Notes under the pieces: model-generated
Databases searched by the model: none
What the model was told of the DNA's origin: nothing
What the model saw: the letters and a program-made list of their open reading frames with translations, nothing else
In this document: positions 27,687-36,308 of the stretch, piece by piece
Layout: every line of letters begins with the position of its first letter
How positions within the stretch are numbered: position 1 is the stretch's first letter
Assembly: GCF_000224005.2 (NCBI RefSeq)
Contig: NZ_CP007031.1
Span: forward strand, 2,261,001-2,325,000
Direction: 5' to 3'
Origin: Marichromatium purpuratum 984
GTDB lineage: Bacteria; Pseudomonadota; Gammaproteobacteria; Chromatiales; Chromatiaceae
Length of the DNA: 64,000 nt
Made by a program: the position numbers and the translations under genes

Positions 27687-29302
27687 GCGCCCCCCGGCAC
27701 GAGGACCCGGTCATGCCCCAGTCCCCATCCAATCGCGTGGCCCTGGTGCTCGGCATCCCCATCGATGACCTGACCCTCGAGCAGGCCGTGCGACGGACGC
27801 TGGAGCTGGCCGATGCCTACCGCACCGATGGCCGCCCGCGCCAGATCGTGACGGTGAACGTCGACTTCCTGACCAATGCGCTCGGCTGGACGCCCTGGTC
27901 GTCCCCACGACATCCGGAGCTGCTGGAGATCCTGCGCCGCGCCGACCTGGTCACCGCCGACGGCATGCCGGTGGTCTGGCTCGCCAGGCTGCTCGGCACG
28001 CCGATCGAGCGACGGGTGACCGGGGCCGACCTGGCCCCGGCGCTGGCGAGCGCCATGGCGCAAAGCGGCCATCGGCTGTATCTGCTCGGCGGTCGCGGGG
28101 ACATCGGTCAGCAGGCGGCCGACCGGCTGGTCGAGCTGAACCCGGGCCTGCGGATCGCCGGCGTCCACTCGCCCTTCGTCCACACCGAGGGCGAGGCCAT
28201 GCTGGAAGCCGAGGAGCAGGATGCGGACACGGTGGCCCGCATCAACGCGGCCGAGCCCGACGTGCTGCTCATCGCCTTCGGCAATCCCAAGCAGGAGGTC
28301 TGGTTCCAGCGCAACCGTCATCGGCTCAAGGTCGGGGTTGGCATCGGCATCGGCGGGACCTTCGAGTTCATCGTCGGGCGGGTCTCACGGGCGCCGGTCT
28401 GGATGCAGCGCACCGGTCTGGAATGGATCTACCGCATCGCCCAGGATCCGAAACGACTGTGGAGGCGCTATGCCGTCGGGTTCAGCAAGCTGGCGGTCAT
28501 GAGTCTCCCGCTGGTGTTGCACGACCGCTTCCAGCACTGGCGCTTCCGCCGCCGTCTCCAGCATCGACCAGGCGACATCGACCAGACCGCCTCGCCGGGT
28601 ACGAACACCAACCCACCGGAGGACGGGGCGCGGCGTCTGGTGCTCCCCGAGATCGTGGACGCCGACTGGGTCCGATCGCAGCAATCGATGCCGGACCAGG
28701 ACGCGACCGATGCCCTGATCGTCGACTTCAGCGCCACCCGCTTCCTCGACTCGACCGCACTCGGATACCTGGCGCGAATCTGGAAGACGCGGCAGAACAC
28801 CCGACGTCGCGTGCGCGCCGAGGGGCTGGAGCACACGCCGGTCGCGAGCCTGCTCAAGATGACACGCACCTGGGACCTCTTCACCGAGCGCCATGACCAG
28901 CCGCCGCCCGCCCCCCAAGGCACCACCGGCTCGCGGGGCACCGCGCTGCTCGAACCGGAGCGCCCGATCGACGGGATCGGCGTCGCCCGCCTGAGCGGCC
29001 GGCTGGACGCCGATCGCGCCGCCCGGCTCGACCTCGACGCCTTCGGCGCCGAGCTGGGCGGGACGGACCTGCTACTCGACCTGAGCGACCTGCAGTTCAT
29101 CGACAGCACCGGGCTTGGGCTGCTGTTCAAGCTGCAGCGTCGTTTCGCCAGCCAGGGCAGACGCCTGGCCCTCTGCGAGATGCAACCGCCCGTGCGCCAG
29201 CTGATGGAGATCACCCGGCTCACGACCCTGTTCCTGCACGCCCGGACCCGCCAGGAGGCGCTCGCGCTGCTCGCCCAACCCGAGACGGATGCGATGCGAT
29301 GA
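27683..29302 (+). CDS. WecG/TagA/CpsF glycosyltransferase fused to two STAS domains
   Basis: 539 aa three-part fusion. Residues ~18-275 are a GT26 (WecG/TagA/CpsF) glycosyltransferase: TVNVDFLTNAL, LVTADGMPVVWLARLLG, RVTGADLAPAL, RLYLLGGRGDIGQQAADRL, DVLLIAFGNPKQEVWFQRN and GVGIGIGGTFEFIVGRVSRA. After a linker come a first STAS domain (~325-415; IVDFSATRFLDSTALGYLA) and a second (~435-525; LLLDLSDLQFIDSTGLGLLF). Both keep the Asp-Ser-Thr phospho-site (around 357 and 474). The family adds HexNAc-type sugars to lipid-linked acceptors at the membrane. Starts and stops overlap the sulfotransferase and Nudix genes by ATGA. Tandem STAS on a glycosyltransferase is unusual and points to regulation by the nearby partner-switch genes. 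Confidence 0.9.
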   Translation: MSAPRHEDPVMPQSPSNRVALVLGIPIDDLTLEQAVRRTLELADAYRTDGRPRQIVTVNVDFLTNALGWTPWSSPRHPELLEILRRADLVTADGMPVVWLARLLGTPIERRVTGADLAPALASAMAQSGHRLYLLGGRGDIGQQAADRLVELNPGLRIAGVHSPFVHTEGEAMLEAEEQDADTVARINAAEPDVLLIAFGNPKQEVWFQRNRHRLKVGVGIGIGGTFEFIVGRVSRAPVWMQRTGLEWIYRIAQDPKRLWRRYAVGFSKLAVMSLPLVLHDRFQHWRFRRRLQHRPGDIDQTASPGTNTNPPEDGARRLVLPEIVDADWVRSQQSMPDQDATDALIVDFSATRFLDSTALGYLARIWKTRQNTRRRVRAEGLEHTPVASLLKMTRTWDLFTERHDQPPPAPQGTTGSRGTALLEPERPIDGIGVARLSGRLDADRAARLDLDAFGAELGGTDLLLDLSDLQFIDSTGLGLLFKLQRRFASQGRRLALCEMQPPVRQLMEITRLTTLFLHARTRQEALALLAQPETDAMR

Positions 29303-29808
29303 GCCGCCCGAACGACATCCATGCCGCCGACAGGCCGCTGGACCTCATGATCCGGGCGCTGTACCGGGTCGGCTACCGGCTCATGCTGGGGGTCGATTTC
29401 GTGCGCAGACCCCGCACCGAGGGGGCCTATGTCGCCGTTTGGCACGACGGGCAGCTGCTGCTGATCCGCAACAGCTACAAGGGTGTCCATACGCTGCCCG
29501 CAGGCGGCATCAAGCGCGGCGAGCACGCCGTCGAGGCGGCGAGACGCGAGCTGTGCGAAGAGGTCGGCATCGCTGTGTCGACTGACGCCCTGCACGAGTC
29601 GTTCCAGACGCTGAGCCTGACCGAGCACAAGCGAGACCATATCCGGGTCTTCGATCTGCGCCTGGACAGTCCTCCGCCCGTCTGCCTGGACGGACGCGAG
29701 GTGATCTGGGCCGGTTTTCGCACCCCCGAGGAGGCCCTCCGGCTACCGCTGCATGCCCCGGTCGCGGCCTATGTGCGGGCAACCCTGAGTCAGGACCGCG
29801 AGGACTGA
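29299..29808 (+). CDS. Nudix hydrolase
   Basis: 169 aa. A complete Nudix box is present: GGIKRGEHAVEAARRELCEE followed by VGI (pattern G-x5-E-x7-R-E-U-x-E-E-x-G-U), preceded by VHTLPAGG. The enzyme hydrolyses a nucleoside diphosphate linked to some group; the substrate cannot be read from sequence. It is locked into the EPS operon by a 4-bp overlap with WecG-STAS and a 4-bp gap to the phosphatase gene, so a nucleotide sugar or a signalling nucleotide is a reasonable guess. Confidence 0.88.
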   Translation: MSRPNDIHAADRPLDLMIRALYRVGYRLMLGVDFVRRPRTEGAYVAVWHDGQLLLIRNSYKGVHTLPAGGIKRGEHAVEAARRELCEEVGIAVSTDALHESFQTLSLTEHKRDHIRVFDLRLDSPPPVCLDGREVIWAGFRTPEEALRLPLHAPVAAYVRATLSQDRED

Positions 29809-29812
29809 GCCG

Positions 29813-31108
29813 ATGAAGATACTGGTCGTCGACGACGAGGCCTGGATGCGACGCACGCTGAGCGTCATGCTGCAGAAATGGGGACACGAGGTCCTCGAGG
29901 CCGCCGACGGAGAGGAGGCCTGGACACGGCTCCAGCACGAGCCCATCGGCATGGCGATCTGCGACTGGGTGATGCCGCGTCTGAACGGGCTGGAACTCTG
30001 TCACCGGCTCAGGGCGGCCGGCTTTTCCCACTATGTCTATCTCATCCTGCTCACGGGCAAGGATCAAACCGAGGACATCTATACCGCCTTCGACGCCGGG
30101 GCGGACGACTTCATCAACAAACCGGTCAATGCCAAGGAGCTGCAGGTCCGCATCAAGGCAGGCGAGCGCGTGCTGCAACTGGAGCAGGCGCTCAAGACCA
30201 AGAACGCCGAACTCAGTCGGGTCAACGAGGCGCTGCAGGCCAGCCAGGCCCATGTCCAGCGCGACCTGGATGCCGCGGCCGCCGTGCAGCGCAGCCTGCT
30301 GCCCGCCTCCAGCGAGACCGGCCTGCCGCTGCGCCTGGCCTGGGCCATGGCGCCGGCCGAGCAACTGGCCGGGGACATCTTCAATTTCTTCAGGCTCGAC
30401 GAGCGCCATCTCGCCCTCTATCTGATCGACGTCTCCGGTCACGGGGTACCGGCCGCGATGTTCTCGGTCCACCTGACGCAGCTGCTCTCCCCGCACCCGG
30501 GCACCAGCGGCAAGGCGCAGCTCCAGCCGCCGACCGATTCTCACCCCGCCATGACCGTCTCCTCGGGGTTCGCAACGGCCGAGGCCATCGCGCCCCAGGA
30601 GTCCCTCACCGATCCGGTCGCCGTCGTCACCCGACTCAACCAGGGTTTCCAGGTCCATGATCGGAATATGATCTACTGCACCATGGTCTATGCCGTCATC
30701 GACACCCACACCGGCAAGGGGTCGCTGTGCCAGGCCGGACATCCCTATCCCCTGCTCTACCGGCGCGAAGGCCGCGTCGAGACCCTGGGCGGAGGCGGAC
30801 TCCCCGTCGGGCTCATCGCCGACGCGGATTACGAGGCCGTCGATTTCCAGCTCCAGCCCGGCGACCGGCTCCTGCTCTACTCCGACGGCGTCACCGAGTG
30901 CTTCGCCCCGGACCGCTCGCCATTCGGACTCGAACGGCTGGCAGAGACGCTGCGGCTCGCCCGGGGCGCCAGCCTGGACGAGGCCATCCTCCAGATTCAG
31001 GAGGCACTCGAGCGCTGGAGACGACCGGCGAATGGCGAGAGCCCGACACTCGCCGACGACATCTCCATGCTGGCCGCCGAGCTGGACGCGCCCCAATCAT
31101 CGAGGTGA
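29813..31108 (+). CDS. Response regulator with PP2C-type phosphatase domain (RsbU-like)
   Basis: 431 aa. The receiver domain (1-118) has VVDDEAWMRRTLS, phospho-Asp51 in AICDWVMPRLNG and Lys103 in INKP. A coiled-coil linker (~120-160) ends in AVQRSLLP, the conserved entry to SpoIIE/RsbU phosphatases. The PP2C/SpoIIE domain (~165-425) has metal-binding Asp residues in LAGDIFNFF (Asp188), LYLIDVSGHG (Asp206), LLYSDGVTE and ADDISML. It should dephosphorylate Ser/Thr on STAS proteins when its receiver is phosphorylated. The next gene encodes a STAS protein whose Shine-Dalgarno lies inside this gene's end. Confidence 0.92.
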   Translation: MKILVVDDEAWMRRTLSVMLQKWGHEVLEAADGEEAWTRLQHEPIGMAICDWVMPRLNGLELCHRLRAAGFSHYVYLILLTGKDQTEDIYTAFDAGADDFINKPVNAKELQVRIKAGERVLQLEQALKTKNAELSRVNEALQASQAHVQRDLDAAAAVQRSLLPASSETGLPLRLAWAMAPAEQLAGDIFNFFRLDERHLALYLIDVSGHGVPAAMFSVHLTQLLSPHPGTSGKAQLQPPTDSHPAMTVSSGFATAEAIAPQESLTDPVAVVTRLNQGFQVHDRNMIYCTMVYAVIDTHTGKGSLCQAGHPYPLLYRREGRVETLGGGGLPVGLIADADYEAVDFQLQPGDRLLLYSDGVTECFAPDRSPFGLERLAETLRLARGASLDEAILQIQEALERWRRPANGESPTLADDISMLAAELDAPQSSR

Positions 31109-31113
31109 ACGAC

Positions 31114-31488
31114 GTGAGATATTGGCTCGAGCACGAGGACGACCGCGGTTACCTGCTTCAGCTGCAGATCAAGCAGCTGACCGCCGCATCGGCGCCCCAG
31201 GCCTTCGCGGAGGTCCGCCAGCGGATGCGCGTCGTCCACCCCCTGGTGATGGACATGCGTCAGCTCGACTTCATCGACAGCTCCGCGATCGGCGAACTCG
31301 TCTTGCTCGCGCGCCAGCTCAAGACGCAAGCGGCCGCATTCGTCATCAGCGGACTCAGCCCGCCGCTCATGGGGCTGATCGAGATGATGCGGCTGAATCA
31401 AGTCATGGACTTCAGCCCTGACGTCGACAGGGCCTTCGCCAAGATGGCGACAGACACATCCGGGGCGGACTCGCGTCATGACCGATAG
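31114..31488 (+). CDS. Stand-alone STAS-domain protein (anti-sigma factor antagonist-like, RsbV-like)
   Basis: 124 aa, essentially one STAS domain, with PLVMDMRQLDFIDSSAIGEL carrying the phospho-Ser near residue 55 and LMGLIEMMRLNQVMDF in the second half. The GTG at 31114 is preferred: GAGGTG (31102-31107) is a well-placed Shine-Dalgarno for it, whereas GTG at 31105 has none. It overlaps the following kinase gene by 11 bp. In partner-switching systems the unphosphorylated form binds the kinase and the phosphorylated form does not. Four STAS domains in this locus would thus compete for one kinase. Confidence 0.9.
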   Translation: MRYWLEHEDDRGYLLQLQIKQLTAASAPQAFAEVRQRMRVVHPLVMDMRQLDFIDSSAIGELVLLARQLKTQAAAFVISGLSPPLMGLIEMMRLNQVMDFSPDVDRAFAKMATDTSGADSRHDR

Positions 31489-31888
31489 CGCAAAGACACT
31501 GCTCGTGCAGATCGACAGTCGGCTGGAGATGGCCTCTCTCGTCGGCACCTGCATCCGCGCACTCTGTCTGGACGCCGGGCTCGACGAGATGGCCGCCTAT
31601 CAGGTCCAGACCTGCACCATCGAGGCGGTGAACAACGCCATCATCCATGCCTATGGACGCAAATCGGGCCACAGCGTCGAGATCCGCTGGATGCTCGGTG
31701 ACGCGGGCCTGAGCATCCAGGTCGGCGACCGCGGCAAGGCCATGGCCGAAATGCCCCCAGAGACCGAACCTGATCCGCTGGCCGAGAGCGGACGCGGCTG
31801 GTGGATCATGCGCCAATGGATGGACGGCGTCGACTACGAGACGGATGGCACCGGCAACAGGGTCATACTGAGAAAGCTCCTCGTCTGA
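31478..31888 (+). CDS. Anti-sigma-type serine/threonine kinase (RsbW/SpoIIAB-like HATPase)
   Basis: 136 aa GHKL ATPase of the HATPase_c_2 type. The N-box is CTIEAVNNAIIHAYG, with Asn near 53; the G1 region is QVGDRGKAM; the G2 region is ESGRGWWIMRQWMDGVDY. This is the short kinase that phosphorylates STAS proteins on Ser and normally holds a sigma factor. No sigma factor gene is nearby. It is the last gene of the tight run beginning at the flippase and overlaps the STAS gene, a normal arrangement for RsbV/RsbW pairs. Confidence 0.9.
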   Translation: MTDSAKTLLVQIDSRLEMASLVGTCIRALCLDAGLDEMAAYQVQTCTIEAVNNAIIHAYGRKSGHSVEIRWMLGDAGLSIQVGDRGKAMAEMPPETEPDPLAESGRGWWIMRQWMDGVDYETDGTGNRVILRKLLV

Positions 31889-32256
31889 ACCCGCCAGCAG
31901 CACGACGCCACTGTCGACAACCGGGACTCACGAACCTGCTCCGCGCGCCGAGATAAACAACTCCACTGATTCAAGAGACACAGCGATCAAACCGCCTGGG
32001 TCAGACGCCGAGACGCCCGTGCTCGATCTGTAGCGGTTTCAGCACCTCTCGGATCAGGACGAAACCATCATGCACTTGGTGGCCAGGACATTCCTTGGCG
32101 ATCTATCGGTGCGGATCGCAACCATCAGGCAACACGTCTCGGCAGGAGATGCGGAAAAGGCCACGGCCGTGGCACAGAAGATCAAAGGTGCCACCGCCCC
32201 TGACCCGACCGACCGCACCCCAGGGGTGCCCTGAATGTGCGTACCAGGAGATCAGC
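31889..32256. other. Gap after the partner-switch genes
   Basis: 368 bp without an intact gene. On the minus strand a ~33-codon tail (FVLIREVLKPLQIEHGRLGV, stop near 32003) looks like the end of a lost protein. No clear terminator for the EPS operon was found. Confidence 0.45.
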
Positions 32257-32502
32257 ATGCGATCGATCGGCACCCTCGCCTTCCTCTCGTCCAAGGCCTT
32301 CGCCGCGCATCCACGCCTCGCGGCGCACTGGGCCGCCGCAGTCGCCTCGGCCCGCGCGGACATGGATCAGGATAAGACGGTAAGGACCTTGCGCGCGACC
32401 GTCGACTGCAACGGCATCGCACCCGCGCGGGACACGCACCGGGACGATATCCGCGCCCTCGGCATCGAGCAGCTCGAGGAGCTGACGGGAGAACGACCTT
32501 GA
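32257..32502 (+). CDS. Small protein of unknown function, coupled to a hybrid kinase gene
   Basis: 81 aa (ATG 32257, Shine-Dalgarno AGGAG 7 bp upstream). It contains an Ala-rich helix-prone first half and an acidic second half ending DDIRALGIEQLEELTG. It matches no family I recognise. Its stop overlaps the TTG start of the following kinase gene (TTGA), which argues for real, coupled translation. It could be a small partner of the kinase or the remnant of a sensor subunit. Confidence 0.5.
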   Translation: MRSIGTLAFLSSKAFAAHPRLAAHWAAAVASARADMDQDKTVRTLRATVDCNGIAPARDTHRDDIRALGIEQLEELTGERP

Positions 32503-35500
32503 GCTTTCGCCTCAAGACCATCCTCGGCATCGCGCTCATCGAGAGCATTCTGCTGGTCATCCTCATCGTCAGTGGCCTGAGCTTCCTGCGCGCGTCCAAC
32601 GAGACCCAGCTCGCTCAACACGCGTTCACCCTGACGCACTTCTTTGCGGCGACCATCAAGGATGCCGTCATCACCACCGACCTGGCGACCATCGAGTCGG
32701 CACTGCAAGAGATCCTCGACACCCCGGAAGTGGTCTACGTACGGGTGTACGGCCAGGGCATGGTGCTTGCCGAAGGCGGGGCGCCGAGTGCATTGGAGCA
32801 CGCCGCCCCCGACCACCATCAACGGCGGGCCGACGACCCGGTGTTCGATGCCAGGGCGGAGATTCGGGTCGGCACGCAGCCGATCGGACAGGTCGAGATG
32901 GGCTTCTCGGCCGACCACATCCATACGGTCCTGGCGAGCGCGCAACGCTGGTCCAGCGCCATCGCCGCGATCGAGGTGGTCCTGGTCGCAATCTTCTCCT
33001 TCGTCCTGGGGACCATCCTGACGCGTCGACTCCAGCGGCTCCACGACGGCGCGGAGGAGGTGACCCGCCGCGGCCCCGGCCTCCAGATCCCGGTGCAAGG
33101 GCGCGATGAGGTCGCCCGCCTGACCCGATCCTTCAACCGCATGTCCGGGCGACTGGCGGAGACCTACGAACAACTCAGCGTCGCGCTCCAGGACTCGCGC
33201 GAACTGGCCCGTGCCACGACGCAGGGCGAGGCGAAGAATGCGGCGACGCTGGCGGCCTCGCTCGACGCCATCGTCACCGTCGATGCCGATGGGCGCATCA
33301 TCGAGTTCAACGGCAACGCCGAGCACATCTTCGGCTATGCCGCACACGAGGCGATCGGTGCCTCGATGTCGGAGCTGCTCATCCCGCCGGCCTACCGCGC
33401 GGCACACGAACAGGGCATGGAGCGCTATCTCGCCAGCGGCGTCGGCCGGGTGATCAACCGGCGGATCGAACTCAGCGCGCTGCACAAGGACGGCCACACC
33501 TTTCCGATCGAACTCAACATCGCCCCCATCGCGACCGAGGACGACCTGATCTTCACCTCCTTCATCCGCGACATCACCGACCGACAGCGCGTCGAGCAGG
33601 AACTCAAGCTCGCCGCCCAGGCGCTGGAGGCCGACGAGGCGATCTTCATCACCAACCGGGACGGCGAGATCCTGCGCATCAACGAGGCCTTCACCCGCAT
33701 CACCGGCTACTCGGAGGCCGAGGTCCTGGGGCGCAACCCGCGCATCCTCTCCTCCGGGCGGCATGACCGCGCCTTCTATCAGGCGATGTGGGGAAACATC
33801 GCGCGGCGAGGCGGCTGGCGCGGCGAACTCTACAACAGGCGCAAGGACGGCACCATCTACCCGGAATCGCTCAGCATCACCGCGGTCAAGGACGCTACGG
33901 GCGCAACGACCAACTATGTCGCGCACTTCGTCGACATCACCGAGCGCAAGCGCAACGAGGAGTCGCTCAAGAATGCACGGCGCCAGGCCGAGGCCGCCAG
34001 CGAGGCGAAGAGCCGTTTCCTGGCCACCATGAGCCATGAGATCCGTACCCCGCTGAACTCCATCATCAACATGAACAACCTGCTGCTGGAGTCTGACCTG
34101 GACGCCGAGCAACGCCAGTTCGCAACCGCGGCGGTCAACGGCGGACAGCTCCTGCTCGCGCTGCTGAACAACGTCCTGGACTTCTCCAAGATCGAGGCGG
34201 GCAAGCTGACCCTCGAGCGCCAATGGTTCCGTGCCATCGATATCGTCAACACCGTTGCCTCACTGTTCAGCGCCGAGGCCCAGAGCAAAGGGGTCGAGGT
34301 CGTCGTGGTCGCCGCGTCCGGGATACCGTCCGAATACCACGGGGACATCCTGAGGACCAAGCAGGTTCTCACCAACCTGGTCGGCAATGCCGTCAAGTTC
34401 ACGGACTCGGGCGGCATCAGGATCGGGCTGGATTACCGCCGCTCGACCGACGCGTCTCGGGGGACGCTGCTGCTGGAGGTCGAGGACACCGGCATCGGTA
34501 TCTCCGAGGCGCAGCAGCGCACCCTGTTCGAAGAGTTCGTGCAGGCTGACAACAGCCCGACCCGACGCTATCAGGGAAGCGGCCTGGGCCTGACGATCAG
34601 CCTGCGTCTGATCGAACTGATGGGCGGCCACCTCGAGTGCCGAAGCCGCGAGGGCGAGGGCGCACGCTTCACCGCCGAACTCCCCGTCTCCGGACGGGGC
34701 GCTCACGACGCCGACCTCGCCGAGATCCTCGGACATCTGCGCCACCGTACGGTTGACGTGTTCTCGGCAAATCCCGTGCTGCTCAAGGGGATCGTCGAGC
34801 AGCTCGAGCGCTACGGCATCGCCAGCCAAGCCTTCGACCGGGCGCCGGACCTCGAGGCGGCGCTACAGCGGCTCGATCCCGAAGACGCGCCCCTGGTGCT
34901 CCTGGACACGCCCTCTGGAGCCGCCCAGGCCGCCGACGTCGACTACGTGAAACGACTCCCGAACAGATACCCGCTGCTGCGCTTCGTCCGCCTCGCCCCC
35001 ATGGGCGAGGTCGGGGCCATCGATGTCTCGAAGCGTCTGGGCTTCCGCTCCGTCGTCCGCAAGCCCGCCCGTCTCTACAGCCTCCTCGCCTATCTGGCCG
35101 AGGCCCTGGGAAGCGTGGCGTCCGCAGCCGCGCCCACCACAGAGGCGGCACAGCAGCCCAGAGCCCCAGATCCGCGGGGGACGCGACCGGCGCGCATCCT
35201 CCTGGTCGAAGACAGCCCGAGCAACGTCGCGGTCGCAACAGCGATCCTGCAGAAGTCGAAACACGAGGTCGTGGTCGCCTGGAGCGGAGAGGAGGCGATC
35301 GAGTGTGCCGAGGAGTCGAGGTTCGACCTCATCCTCATGGACATCTCGATGCCACTGATGGACGGACTCGAGGCGACGCGCCGGATTCGCGCAGGGGACT
35401 CGCCGAACCGCGAGACCACGATCATTGCCATGACCGCCAACGCCTTCGCCGAGGACAGGGAACGCTGTTTCAGTGCCGGGATGAACGACTTCCTCTCCAA

Positions 35501-36008
35501 GCCGATCGACATCGGCAATCTGCGTCGCATGATCGCCAAATGGTTGTCCCTGCAGCCCGCCAGGCGCCCCCCCTCGCCGCCCGAGGATCCCGGCGCTTCG
35601 CCCACCGCACTGGGCGTGGAGCCCCCTCTCCCCCATCTCGATCCACGCGTCCTCGATCAGCTCGCCGACAACACCGCCCCGGAGCTGGTGCCCGAACTCA
35701 TCGGCATGTTCCTGAAAGAGAGCACCGAGCGTGTTGCGACCCTGATCGACCAGCGGATCAGCGAAGATACGGGCCGAATACAAAACGAGGCACATAGCCT
35801 GAAGAGCGGCGCGGGCAGCTTTGGCGCACTGCGCCTCCAACGACTGGCACAAGAGATCGAAAAGGCCGCCAAGGAAAAGGATCGCGAGGCGCTCGCAACC
35901 AGCTTGCTCGAGCTGCCGAACGTCGCCGAGACAAGCATCGAGCTGCTGCGCCAGGCCTGCGTGCAATGGCGTGAAAAGTCCCCCACTGTTCAGGGCGGGG
36001 AGCCATAG
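32499..36008 (+). CDS. Unorthodox hybrid histidine kinase (TM-HAMP-PAS-PAS-HisKA-HATPase-REC-REC-HPt)
   Basis: 1169 aa. Membrane helices at ~8-30 and ~155-178 flank a ~125-residue periplasmic sensor; HAMP follows. Two PAS domains come next (SLDAIVTVDADGRIIEFNGN; EAIFITNRDGEILRINEAF), then HisKA (ATMSHEIRTPLNSIINMNN, His ~513), and HATPase with N-box QVLTNLVGNAVKFT and GSGLGLTISLRLIELMGG. A divergent receiver (~745-870) is followed by a canonical receiver (ILLVEDSPSN; LILMDISMPLMDG, Asp ~948; SKPI) and an HPt (NEAHSLKSGAGSFG, His ~1098). The start is TTG, overlapping the upstream small gene's stop. The phosphorelay output could be the receiver-phosphatase or the lone receiver nearby; this is conjecture. 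Confidence 0.93.
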   Translation: MSFRLKTILGIALIESILLVILIVSGLSFLRASNETQLAQHAFTLTHFFAATIKDAVITTDLATIESALQEILDTPEVVYVRVYGQGMVLAEGGAPSALEHAAPDHHQRRADDPVFDARAEIRVGTQPIGQVEMGFSADHIHTVLASAQRWSSAIAAIEVVLVAIFSFVLGTILTRRLQRLHDGAEEVTRRGPGLQIPVQGRDEVARLTRSFNRMSGRLAETYEQLSVALQDSRELARATTQGEAKNAATLAASLDAIVTVDADGRIIEFNGNAEHIFGYAAHEAIGASMSELLIPPAYRAAHEQGMERYLASGVGRVINRRIELSALHKDGHTFPIELNIAPIATEDDLIFTSFIRDITDRQRVEQELKLAAQALEADEAIFITNRDGEILRINEAFTRITGYSEAEVLGRNPRILSSGRHDRAFYQAMWGNIARRGGWRGELYNRRKDGTIYPESLSITAVKDATGATTNYVAHFVDITERKRNEESLKNARRQAEAASEAKSRFLATMSHEIRTPLNSIINMNNLLLESDLDAEQRQFATAAVNGGQLLLALLNNVLDFSKIEAGKLTLERQWFRAIDIVNTVASLFSAEAQSKGVEVVVVAASGIPSEYHGDILRTKQVLTNLVGNAVKFTDSGGIRIGLDYRRSTDASRGTLLLEVEDTGIGISEAQQRTLFEEFVQADNSPTRRYQGSGLGLTISLRLIELMGGHLECRSREGEGARFTAELPVSGRGAHDADLAEILGHLRHRTVDVFSANPVLLKGIVEQLERYGIASQAFDRAPDLEAALQRLDPEDAPLVLLDTPSGAAQAADVDYVKRLPNRYPLLRFVRLAPMGEVGAIDVSKRLGFRSVVRKPARLYSLLAYLAEALGSVASAAAPTTEAAQQPRAPDPRGTRPARILLVEDSPSNVAVATAILQKSKHEVVVAWSGEEAIECAEESRFDLILMDISMPLMDGLEATRRIRAGDSPNRETTIIAMTANAFAEDRERCFSAGMNDFLSKPIDIGNLRRMIAKWLSLQPARRPPSPPEDPGASPTALGVEPPLPHLDPRVLDQLADNTAPELVPELIGMFLKESTERVATLIDQRISEDTGRIQNEAHSLKSGAGSFGALRLQRLAQEIEKAAKEKDREALATSLLELPNVAETSIELLRQACVQWREKSPTVQGGEP

Positions 36009-36308
36009 CGCCCGTCTCGACACTGTGTTGCGATGAGCGTTTCATCGCCTCACCGACGATCATGGCAACAAGCCGCAGCCCCCTCGAGACACAACCTGTC
36101 GCGTCTTGCGATCGGCGCCCGCCATCCGCATTCCGTGCTGATGGAGGGCAGCACGCGCCGCTATCCCCGCACCGACCGGAAGGTGGCTGACGCCGGGTGG
36201 AGCGACTGGACAGCGGCCTGGTGCAGGGTTGGTTCTGCACGCCATATGCCCGGAGACAACAAAGCCCTGTTCGTCTGGAACGGACCATCGCAACGTGCGG
36301 ACACCAGG

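Noticed and set aside
29813-31888. Ordinary stress-response (sigma-B-like) module
   Set aside because: No sigma factor gene is present and the genes are coupled to EPS enzymes that carry STAS domains themselves; an EPS-specific switch fits better, though a distant sigma factor cannot be excluded.
36033-36308. N-terminal extension of the CHASE kinase
   Set aside because: The frame is open, but the sequence is Arg/Ser/Trp-rich without a domain; the membrane helix expected near the N-terminus fits a start around 36309.
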